IMG/VR virus record: IMGVR_UViG_3300037119_001821
Coordinates: 1-23,411 of that record
Direction: 5' to 3' (one strand)
Length of the DNA: 23,411 nt
DNA from: a virus
Positions 13,857 to 21,300 of this stretch are shown in pieces. Every line of letters starts with the position of its first letter. Position 1 is the stretch's first letter. Both the position numbers and the translations under genes were made by a program. The notes beneath the pieces were generated by a model. That model was not told the DNA's origin. It searched no databases and was given only the letters and a program-made list of their open reading frames with translations.

Positions 13857-14150
13857 ATGAACATTTACGACCGCGGGGACCTGGTCGAGTTGAAGGGCAT
13901 CTTCCGAAACGATGCCGAGGTAGAGACCGACCCAACCACGATCACGTTCAAGATCCAGCCGGACGGCGGGGTGGCCACGACCTACGTTTACGGAACGAAC
14001 GCGCAGCTCGTTCGGGTCAGCGCCGGCGTGTACACCGTAAATTGGATTGCCGACTCGGATGGCGTGCATCAGTACCGATTTATTGGCACCGGCGCGATTC
14101 AACAGGAGCAGGGGGGGCAGTTCTACGGCCGCCCAAGGAACGTCGTGTGA
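13857..14150 (+). CDS. Small Ig-like phage structural protein
   Basis: The 97-aa product reads as a beta-sandwich with the recurrent pattern GDLVELKGIFRN, DPTTITFKIQPDG, TTYVYGTNAQLVRVSAGVYT and YRFIGTGAIQQEQGGQFY. This pattern is frequent in siphophages between the head-tail adaptor and the tail genes, and homologues are usually annotated as hypothetical structural proteins. Placement directly before the head closure gene fits a connector or decoration role. The ATG is two bases after the previous stop. Confidence 0.68.
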   Translation: MNIYDRGDLVELKGIFRNDAEVETDPTTITFKIQPDGGVATTYVYGTNAQLVRVSAGVYTVNWIADSDGVHQYRFIGTGAIQQEQGGQFYGRPRNVV

Positions 14151-14172
14151 CAACCTACCGGAGAGAAACCTA

Positions 14173-14547
14173 GTGCACATCACCGCTGGCGAAGCAGCCA
14201 CACTCCGGCGGGACATCGAGTCGACCTGGGCCGAGACGGCCACGGTGTACGTGCGTGCCGAATCCGGTCCGACCAAAGGTCAGTACACCGAGATTGTCAA
14301 GACTGGCTTGCGGTGCACCCTGACGATGCTGAACGCTCGGGTGAATGCATCCAGCATGCTGGATCGGGCCGAGCTAGCGACGCTGCGTGAGCTCAAGTGG
14401 GACTACTCCTACACCATGCCGGACAACGCCCAGGTGGAGATCGGTGGGCGCCGTTGGAACTTTCGCCGCGACACCATCATCCTGCGGAATGTCCGACCTG
14501 GTAGTGAGCCCTTCTACTGGATGGCTGACGTGGTGAGGGTCCCCTGA
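14173..14547 (+). CDS. Head closure (head-tail stopper)-like protein
   Basis: The GTG at 14173 has GGAGAG about seven bases upstream, and the product is 124 aa. It has an N-terminal helical part followed by beta strands (TAGEAATLRRDIESTWAETA, then VEIGGRRWNFRRDTIILR near the end). This arrangement and position match the small head closure / stopper proteins that plug the connector in siphophages. Sequence evidence for the specific family is weak; gene order does most of the work. The longer reading frame from 14047 overlaps the previous gene and is unlikely. Confidence 0.55.
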   Translation: MHITAGEAATLRRDIESTWAETATVYVRAESGPTKGQYTEIVKTGLRCTLTMLNARVNASSMLDRAELATLRELKWDYSYTMPDNAQVEIGGRRWNFRRDTIILRNVRPGSEPFYWMADVVRVP

Positions 14548-14846
14548 TGCACGACAGTAGCTGCCTTACCCGAGAGAAACTTGAGCCTCTGCCTCTGCCG
14601 GTAGTCATTCCGTTCTTCAGTTCACTCGCCGAAAAGTACACCGCCGGCCATCCGGAGATCGACTCCCAATTCTCTGGATTCTGGAGCGACGGAGAGCAGG
14701 AACTCAATGTTCACTCGCTAGGGAATGTCCGCCGCGGTGGCAACCAGTACCGGCGTTGGTGGACGTTCGATGCCGAGTGCACCGGGTCAGATGGGGAGAG
14801 ATTGCCGATCCGGCAGGTTCGTGTTTCCGTAGCGAGGATACCCTAG
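14547..14846 (+). CDS. Hypothetical 99-aa connector-region protein
   Basis: The ATG overlaps the upstream stop, and the stop overlaps the GTG of the next gene, so translation is probably coupled at both ends. The product has a proline-rich start (LEPLPLPVVIPFF) and an aromatic RRGGNQYRRWWTFDAE core. I do not recognise it. Its position between the head closure and gp10-like genes suggests a tail-completion or connector role, but it could be an accessory gene. Confidence 0.5.
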   Translation: MHDSSCLTREKLEPLPLPVVIPFFSSLAEKYTAGHPEIDSQFSGFWSDGEQELNVHSLGNVRRGGNQYRRWWTFDAECTGSDGERLPIRQVRVSVARIP

Positions 14847-15253
14847 TGGCCGCTATCTCCGTTGGCGTCCGGATCACGGGCTTGACCGAAGCCAGGGCGC
14901 TGCTTGGCAGGGTAGGCGAGGGAGCCTCGACCTGGCAGCGGACGCGGGTTGGCGCCGGGTCTGATGTGCCATACGCCTACTGGATCGAGGAAGGCCGCTA
15001 TTTCGGGGGGCGCCCCGGCAGAACAACGCCGATCCACTACCTGGCGCGAGCGCTAGCCGACGTTCTGCCCACGATTGGCCCGAGGATCGTCGCCGCGCTG
15101 CCGAAAGGTGGAGCTGCTATCTCGGCTGAGGCGACCAAGATTAGCCAGGACATCGTAGCTCGGGCCCAGGGATACGTTACGGTCCGCTCCGGGCGTCTCC
15201 GCGGCTCTATCCGTCCGAACCGTGGTCAGGGATTGCGGAGCGTGGGACGATGA
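14846..15253 (+). CDS. HK97 gp10-like tail completion protein
   Basis: From the GTG overlapping the previous stop the product is 135 aa. It carries features of the HK97 gp10 family: an N-terminal beta start (SVGVRITGLTEARALLG), DVPYAYWIEEG with an aromatic/acidic motif, and VRSGRLRGSI near the end, which corresponds to the conserved TGxLRxSI motif of the family. These proteins act at the head-tail interface. Placed before the tail terminator-like gene, it is in the canonical position. The reading frame extends back to 14756, but the GTG is preferred. Confidence 0.72.
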   Translation: MAAISVGVRITGLTEARALLGRVGEGASTWQRTRVGAGSDVPYAYWIEEGRYFGGRPGRTTPIHYLARALADVLPTIGPRIVAALPKGGAAISAEATKISQDIVARAQGYVTVRSGRLRGSIRPNRGQGLRSVGR

Positions 15254-15684
15254 CCTTCGACCCGGGCGCCTTCCTCAATGCCGTCGTCGCGCTCCTGCCA
15301 ACCGCCGAGGGCGTGCAAGAAGCGAGCAAGGGCATCCCCGAGAACTTCGGCTCTCAGGTGGCGACCTACGCCGCGCTCGGGTCGATTACGCCGCTCGATG
15401 AAGCATCGGGGTATCTGTTGCTCTTTCAGATCCAGGTGGTGGCCGGGTTCGCCTACGCGGTGCAGCTTGCGGAGGCGACCGCCGAGGATACGCTCGTCGC
15501 TTTCGTTGAGGACTTCACGCGCAAGTTCTACGCCGACCGCACGCTCGGCGGCGCGATCGAGAACGGACAACTCGATTTCTCACTCAATAATGTCACGGAC
15601 TATCGGCCTGTAGTTGGCGTGGAGTTTCGCCATTACATCATCACGATTCACGGGGACCAACGCGAGACGATAAGGAGCGTATGA
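15250..15684 (+). CDS. Tail terminator-like protein
   Basis: The product is 144 aa, with its ATG overlapping the upstream stop. The sequence has a helical stretch (AEDTLVAFVEDFTRKFYADR) followed by beta strands ending in YRPVVGVEFRHYIITI, like tail terminator or tail completion proteins that cap the tail tube and join it to the head. Length and gene order (gp10-like, terminator, tube) are canonical. Direct family recognition is weak. AAGGAG in its last codons serves the next gene. Confidence 0.55.
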   Translation: MTFDPGAFLNAVVALLPTAEGVQEASKGIPENFGSQVATYAALGSITPLDEASGYLLLFQIQVVAGFAYAVQLAEATAEDTLVAFVEDFTRKFYADRTLGGAIENGQLDFSLNNVTDYRPVVGVEFRHYIITIHGDQRETIRSV

Positions 15685-15685
15685 C

Positions 15686-15940
15686 ATGCCAACAGCTACG
15701 GACATCCGCTACTACTGGGTTGGCGGTGACCCGGCGGATGGACACATTAACGGGATTCCTGCTCGGGACCTGATGAACCGAGACTACGAAGCACTTGATG
15801 AAGAGCAGCGTAAGGCGGTGCAGGAATCTCCGCTCTATCAGAGTGCGCGTTCGCGGGCCAGGACACAACCCGCTGAGCACGAGGCTCCTACTCACCGTCG
15901 TGACGAAGACAAGCCGCCAGAGAGCGCGGCCAAGAGCTAG
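15686..15940 (+). CDS. Hypothetical small hydrophilic protein before the tail tube
   Basis: The 84-aa product starts at an ATG one base after the previous stop, with AAGGAG upstream. The first half contains YYWVGGDPADGHINGIPARD and LDEEQRKAVQESPLYQ; the second half is charged and disordered-looking (Arg, Glu and Pro). It resembles in size and tail composition the small protein at 7824-8150 and might be a cap or minor tail component. Unknown function. Confidence 0.5.
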   Translation: MPTATDIRYYWVGGDPADGHINGIPARDLMNRDYEALDEEQRKAVQESPLYQSARSRARTQPAEHEAPTHRRDEDKPPESAAKS

Positions 15941-15955
15941 CAGGAGGTTCCTACT

Positions 15956-17293
15956 GTGCCGGGTGAAATTTGGCGAGGCGAAGTAAGGGTTGCTAAAGAG
16001 GTAACCGCTGGCTTAGCTGTATCCCCTGCGACGCGCAAGCTCTACCTCATGAACCCGGTCTTGACCCCGGCGCTTGAGGTCACGGCCAACGAGTTCATGA
16101 CGGGGACGCGTGACAACGTCCGGTCAATCTCGCTCGGCTCAGAGGAAGTCAGCGGCGGCGGGGAGTTCCCACTCTCGGCCGATGAGATCATCGAGCCGTT
16201 GCTGATCGGCGTGAACGGCGGCGTAACCCCAACAACCCCGACCGGGGCCACGAACGGGCGCCTTTGGACCTTCAAGCCTGGGACCACGCTCGATTCGATG
16301 ACGATGGAATGGTTCGACGGAGTGAGGACCTGGCAGGGCGCCGGTGTCCAGGTGAACAGCCTGACCATCGCCGGGAACGTGCGCTCGCGAAACACGGTCA
16401 CGATGGACCTCTTCGCGCAGCGGCTAGTTTCGACTGGCGGCCTGTCGGGTTCACCAACCGACCGTACCCCCTCGGTGATCCAGGGGTTTGAAACCCGGGC
16501 CTACGTCGACGCGGCCGGGGTTCCGCCAGGATCAAGCCTGATCCCTGGCCAGTTGGTGAACTGGAGCGTTGCGCTAAATAACCAGCTCGGACGCGAGTAC
16601 ACGGCCGACAACACCCGGAACGCCAACAACATTAATATTGGCGCCCTGCAGATCGAGGGTGCAACGTTCCTGATGCGGGGCATCCCGGCGTCAGTAGCGA
16701 CCGAGTTTGCGAACTGGCGGGCTGGCACGCTGCGAACCATCCGCCTGGAATTCGGCAACAACGACGCGATCACGGGGGAAACCCCGGTCAACGAGGTCCA
16801 GACCGTCACGCTGACCGGGACGCCGGCGGGCGGGTCTTTTGTCGCATCCCTGTTGGGTGCAGTCACCGCACCAATCGCATTCAACGCGACCGCGGCGGCC
16901 GTTGCATCAGCGTTCAATACGGCACTAACGACGGCTATCCCGTGGATCACCGGCACTCCGCTGGTTGGCACGGCCGGTCCGCTCCCCGCGTCGGTCACAC
17001 TGACGTGGTCTGGTACATCGGTAGCTGGTCTCGATGGTCCACTACCGCTGTTGGTTACCAACTCGTTGACCGGCGGCACGTCTCCAACTGCCGTGTTTGC
17101 CACAACCACACAGGGCTATCTCGGCAAGCGCAAGATCATGCTTGACCTACCGGGCGCCTGGACCGCGGCCAACCTGGGCCAGACCAATGAAGGCGCGCGA
17201 GCGGTCGAGTTCACGGCCCGGTACGTCTATGACCCGGTGCTGGCCGCGGGTTTACAGCTTCTGGTTCTGAACAGTCGCACGGCGGCCTGGTAA
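15956..17293 (+). CDS. Major tail tube protein with inserted beta domain
   Basis: The GTG is preceded by CAGGAGG, and the product is 445 aa. The N-terminal part (ATRKLYLMNPVLTPALEVT and following), with a strand-rich core up to about residue 277, and the C-terminal part (KIMLDLPGAW, then EGARAVEFTARYVYDPV) fit siphophage tail tube proteins that stack as hexamer rings. Between them, residues 278-385 form an extra module (EVQTVTLTGTPAGGSF and following) homologous in layout to the protein at 7306-7821. It sits in a loop of the tube and would project from the tail surface. Position directly before the tail assembly chaperones supports the call. Confidence 0.8.
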   Translation: MPGEIWRGEVRVAKEVTAGLAVSPATRKLYLMNPVLTPALEVTANEFMTGTRDNVRSISLGSEEVSGGGEFPLSADEIIEPLLIGVNGGVTPTTPTGATNGRLWTFKPGTTLDSMTMEWFDGVRTWQGAGVQVNSLTIAGNVRSRNTVTMDLFAQRLVSTGGLSGSPTDRTPSVIQGFETRAYVDAAGVPPGSSLIPGQLVNWSVALNNQLGREYTADNTRNANNINIGALQIEGATFLMRGIPASVATEFANWRAGTLRTIRLEFGNNDAITGETPVNEVQTVTLTGTPAGGSFVASLLGAVTAPIAFNATAAAVASAFNTALTTAIPWITGTPLVGTAGPLPASVTLTWSGTSVAGLDGPLPLLVTNSLTGGTSPTAVFATTTQGYLGKRKIMLDLPGAWTAANLGQTNEGARAVEFTARYVYDPVLAAGLQLLVLNSRTAAW

Positions 17294-17311
17294 AGAGGAG
17301 ATCGAGACATC

Positions 17312-17719
17312 GTGATTGATGAGACCTATGAACGCCGGGTAGAGCATGCGCCGCCGAGCTATGAGAACGGCCGGCACGTCAACGGCCCGCGCATCCCACG
17401 GCGCGCGGCCTGGTTCACCCTGCCGGATGAGTACGGCGAGACTGAGCCGCCGATGCAAGCGAAGCTTTGGGTGTCTTACCCGCACCGGCTGATGGACGAT
17501 ATCCGATCGGGTGATCCGGAGCTCCAGTTGCCCGCGCTCCGGAAGATCGTCCTCGAGCACAACGGCTGGATCGATGAGGATGGCCAGCCGCTCCCGATCG
17601 CGGACTCGGATGAGTTCTGGGAGCGCATCCCCGACGTGTTGCTGAGCGTGCTCATCGCCATCGTGGGCAACGAGATAGCAAAAACTGTGGCTTCGGTGAC
17701 GCGGAAGCAGAGGCGGTAA
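17312..17719 (+). CDS. Tail assembly chaperone, short form (gpG-like)
   Basis: The GTG-started product is 135 aa, with an acidic, helical body ending EIAKTVASVTRKQRR. Position between the tail tube and tape measure genes is diagnostic of the G/GT chaperone pair, which coats the tape measure protein and recruits tube subunits before being lost. A second reading frame overlaps its end and continues in the -1 frame, as in phage lambda gpG-T. The end of the short form is basic, while the extension is the family-like T domain. Confidence 0.75.
   Translation: MIDETYERRVEHAPPSYENGRHVNGPRIPRRAAWFTLPDEYGETEPPMQAKLWVSYPHRLMDDIRSGDPELQLPALRKIVLEHNGWIDEDGQPLPIADSDEFWERIPDVLLSVLIAIVGNEIAKTVASVTRKQRR
17677..17686 (+). 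promoter_or_regulatory. Probable -1 ribosomal frameshift site
   Basis: In the zero frame GCA AAA ACT crosses a run of five A (17680-17684). Slipping one base back lets the Lys tRNA re-pair with AAA and continue with AAC (17683-17685) in the frame of the downstream T-type ORF. It is not the perfect XXXYYYZ heptamer, so the exact slip point is inferred from the A run and the frame overlap. Confidence 0.55.
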
Positions 17720-17898
17720 GAGTCTGGCTCCGGGCATCGGATAAGTCCGGCTTGGACGTGCCGCGGAAGTATTACCGCCACTTGATCGCCCGCCGGCTCG
17801 GGCGGCTGCCGTGGGAGCTTGACGACGTGCCCCAGTTTGAGATTGAGCACGAGCTGCAAATGCTGAGCCTAGAGGACGAAGTGCAGGGGGCGGGATAG
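17683..17898 (+). CDS. Tail assembly chaperone extension (gpT-like), made by -1 frameshift
   Basis: The -1 frame after the A run encodes 71 residues with no good own start: it reads AVRVWLRASDKSGLDVPRKY and ends with PWELDDVPQFEIEHELQML, a pattern typical of T-type domains of tail assembly chaperones. The joined product, join(17312..17683,17683..17898), would be 195 aa. In the family the minor frameshifted form binds the tape measure protein and the ratio of forms matters for assembly. The same frame is open upstream, so the two frames overlap through the slip site. Confidence 0.75.
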   Translation, partial: NCGFGDAEAEAVRVWLRASDKSGLDVPRKYYRHLIARRLGRLPWELDDVPQFEIEHELQMLSLEDEVQGAG

Positions 17899-17915
17899 GG
17901 TGAGCCGTGGTTGAG

Positions 17916-18278
17916 CTAGGCGCACAACGCCATGTCTGGATCGGGAATAGGCAGCATCCGCCCGGCTACATGCATCCTGTTCAGAACGTCCAGCATGGTT
18001 GTGTTGAAGCAATCGACGCCACGGCCTGCGTAGAGGCTCGCTGTTTTAGCGCAGACATCGTAGAGCGCTTCATACAGCCCCGTTCCGTTACCGCCGTCGT
18101 AGAAGCTCACCACCATGTCTCTGGTGAACACGCTAGAGCCGGCTGCGCAGCGCTTGGAGAGTGGCTCAAACGAGACGGACTCAGCCGCCGTAGGAGCTGG
18201 TTGGATGAGAGCCACGATCAGCGCGAGGGCGGCGAGGAAACGGCAACGCTTCAGAGCGCTGGTATGATGGGTATGCAC
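17916..18278 (-). CDS. Antisense exported small protein (moron-like)
   Basis: The product is 120 aa, encoded opposite to the operon between the tail chaperones and the tape measure gene. The GTG start is preceded by AGGAGG at nine bases, better than most genes here. Residues 1-12 are basic; 14-28 are hydrophobic (FLAALALIVALIQ), followed by APTAAES, a typical signal peptidase I site near residue 32. The mature part, about 88 residues, contains four Cys (44, 76, 90, 119), compatible with two disulphides. Exported proteins have no place in virion assembly. This looks like an independently expressed cargo gene acting at the host surface, but no family is recognised. Confidence 0.7.
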   Translation of the reverse strand: MHTHHTSALKRCRFLAALALIVALIQPAPTAAESVSFEPLSKRCAAGSSVFTRDMVVSFYDGGNGTGLYEALYDVCAKTASLYAGRGVDCFNTTMLDVLNRMHVAGRMLPIPDPDMALCA

Positions 18279-18301
18279 TGGGATCAGCCTCCTAGTGTCG
18301 T

Positions 18302-18331
18302 GGGGCGGCGTGTGTATAGCACGGCCGCCCC
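18302..18331. other. GC-rich palindrome in a divergent gene gap
   Basis: GGGGCGGC (18302-18309) pairs with GCCGCCCC (18324-18331). GTG/CAC (18310-18312 with 18320-18322) extends the stem around a 7-nt loop with one bulged G. It lies between the divergent antisense exported gene and the tape measure start. There is no T tract on either side, so a terminator is unlikely in the simple form. It could be an operator or an mRNA structure. The 85-base gap holds nothing else except the tape measure Shine-Dalgarno. Confidence 0.5.
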
Positions 18332-18349
18332 GTCATTGTACCCGGCGAT

Positions 18350-18358
18350 GGGAGGTGA
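18350..18358 (+). promoter_or_regulatory. Perfect Shine-Dalgarno placing the tape measure start at ATC
   Basis: GGGAGGTGA contains GGAGGTGA, fully complementary to the 16S 3' end. From GGAGG to ATC at 18364 is eight bases, the ideal spacing. No ATG, GTG or TTG in frame lies at a usable distance: GTG 18355 and ATT 18358 are inside the Shine-Dalgarno itself, and the first downstream ATG is at 18481. Confidence 0.7.
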
Positions 18359-18363
18359 TTTCC

Positions 18364-21300
18364 ATCGCTAACCTCTCGATCGCCGCGGACCTTATCGGGA
18401 AAGACCTACTTTCCCCGGCGGTGCACTCTGCCCTCGGGTCGCTCAATTCCTTCGAGGCGGCTGGGAATCGGGCCAACACGATGCTCGGCGGCCTGGCTGG
18501 CAACATCGCCAAAGCCGGAGCGGCCATGGGCGCCCTCGCTTTCGGCGGGGTGGTCACTGGCATTGGGGCCGCCACGACGGCCGCCATGGGTTTCGAGAAG
18601 ACCATGAGCGGCATTGCCGCGGTCTCCGGGCTCGACCAGACCGGCGCGCAGTTCAAGGCGCTCAGTGATCTCGCGCTCAAGCTCGGCGCCGATACCTCAT
18701 TCTCGGCGTCCGAGGCCGCCAAGGGCATGGAGGAAATGGTCAAGGCGGGTGTTTCACTTGAGGATGTTATGGCCGGTGCGGCGGCGGCAACGCTTGACCT
18801 AGCAGCCGCCGGCGGGGTGGAAGTCGCCGAAGCAGCGACGATCGCCAGTAATGCCATGAATACCTTCAGCAAGTCCGGCGCGGACATGGCCCACATCGCA
18901 GACCTGCTCGCCGGAGCTGCCAATGCCTCCGCTATCAGTGTGCACGATCTGGGCTTCTCACTTTCGGCTGTCGGCGCGGTCGCGGCTACGGTCGGTCTGA
19001 CCATCGAAGACACGACGACGGCGATCGCGGTGCTCGGGCAGGCCGGGCTCAAAGGTAGCGATGCCGGCACCAGCCTCAAGACGATGCTGATGGGGCTTCA
19101 GCCGACGACAAAGGCGCAGACGGCCGCCTTCAAAGAACTGGGCATCGTGACGAAGGACGGGTCGAATCAGTTCTTCGACGCTGCCGGCCACGCCAAGTCG
19201 ATGGCCGATATTGCCGGCATTCTCCAGAAGGCCACGATGGGCCTGACCGACGCGCAGAAGCTCCAGAAACTGGAGATGATGTTCGGCACCGATGCTATCC
19301 GTGCTGCGGCCATCATGGCGAAGGCAGGCTCGGCAGGGTTCGATGCGATGGCCGATTCGATGAGCAAGGTGACGGCTCAGACGGTTGCCGCCGAGCGGTT
19401 GAACAATCTGGCCGGGTCACTGGAAAAGCTTAAGGGCTCGCTAGAGACGGCGGCTATTTCGCTCGGTGCGCATTTCACGCCGGGGCTCAAGACGTTGGCG
19501 GACCGGGCAACGGAAGCGGTCAACGCGGCGCTGCCGATGATCAATACCTATGGTGACCAGATCGTCGCCGCGTTCGATGCCGCGGCAGTGAGTCTCGGCA
19601 GCCTCGGGGAACAGTTCTCGGCGTGGCTCATCCTGGCAAAGGATGTTCTGACGATCGGGGTACCTGATGCGCTGGCCGAACTGCGGACCCGGTTCGCCGA
19701 TGTCGAAACCTTCATAGTCGATCACTGGCAGGCAGCCTTGGTTGGGGCATTCGGCGCGGTGGGGCTAGCGATGGTGGCGAGCGCCGGTATGGGTATCGCG
19801 GCCTGGCTGCCGGTTGTCGTGCCCATCGCCGCGGTAGGCGTGGCTATCGCAGCGCTCTACGAAGCCTGGCAGGACAACCTAGGTGGGATTCAGGAGCAGA
19901 CCCAAGACTTCTACGACGACACGATCCGGCCGACGTTCAATAACCTGGTCGACTGGTTCAAGGACCGCATTCCGAGCGCCATGAAGTGGCTGGTCGAGAC
20001 GGGCTGGCCGGCCATCGTGGCTGCCGGTCAAAAGTTCGTGAACTTCCTGACTGGACCGGCGGCTACTGCCTTTGGACAGCTCCGAGACTGGTTCGGTACG
20101 ACCCTGCCACCGCTTTTCGATTGGCTGACGCAAACGGCCTGGCCAAACCTTCAAACCGCGGGCCAGCAGGTTGCCGACTTCCTGACCGGGCCTGCCGCAA
20201 CCGCCTTTGAGAACCTTCGCGCCTGGCTGGCCGATACCCTCCCGCCGATCTTTAGCACGTTCACCAATGAGACTATCCCCGCCATGAGCACTGCGCTTGA
20301 CACACTTTCTCGTTGGGTTCAGAACGCATGGGATTGGCTTGTGAAGCTCGGTGACGAGGTTGCGGAAAAGCAGGTTTATGAGGATCTCTGGGCAGCTTGG
20401 AACAACCTTAAGGACATCGCCGGCATCCTGGCTAAGGGGATAGTCGACATTCTCAACCCGGCAAGTAGCCTGAATACGATCATGGGTGGCGAGGGCGGGC
20501 TAAAAGACAGCACGACCACGACCGCTGACAACATCAAGATCCTGAGCAAGGCAATTGCAGACTTCACGGGCTTTGTGAAGGATGTACTTGATCCGCTGGG
20601 CAAGATGGTCGAGGGACTCTTCATCCTCAAGGCATTGGCAGCGGGCGGACTTGGTAATCCGTTCTTTGACCTACCGAAGTGGCTGAAAGAGCAGGGCATT
20701 GAGCTGCCCGACTGGATTGGTATCAAGGGCGCTCCGAGATACCCAGGGTCCCCGCAAACCGGCGGCATTCTGAATCCGACGCCGGGTGCTCCGCCGGTCA
20801 CGGCGTCGCCGGCACTCGGGCCGATCCTTGGACCGCCAGTACCCGCGCCGGCAGTTGTTCCTCCAAAGATGGGTGGCTCGTTTGGCGGAGTCACGGGTGT
20901 CGACGTAACTGGCTACTGGCAGCAACAAGCCGCCGCGGCGGCGAAGGCTGCCGGGCTTGATCAGTTCCTGTTTCTGTCTCAGATTCAGCAGGAGTCGGGC
21001 TTCGCGCCAGACGTGATCTCTGGTGCGCGTAGGTCATCCGCCGGGGCTATGGGCATCGCGCAGATTATGCCCGGCACGGCCAAAGCGTGGGGCGTCGACC
21101 CTCTTGATCCAGTCGCCGCCCTGGCTGCTGCCGCGACGAACATGAAGAAGTACATCGACGACTATATGAAGGAGACGGGCGGCGACCCGACCACAAGCAC
21201 AAAGATGGCACTCGCGGCCTACAACGCGGGGCCGGGGAACGTTGCCAGGTACGGCCTATCCGGTGTGATGGACCCTAGTTTTGCCAAAGGCCAGACCAAG

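Noticed and set aside
18333-19079. 248-aa minus ORF at the tape measure start
   Set aside because: Ser/Ala/Pro-rich shadow of an Ala-rich coding frame.
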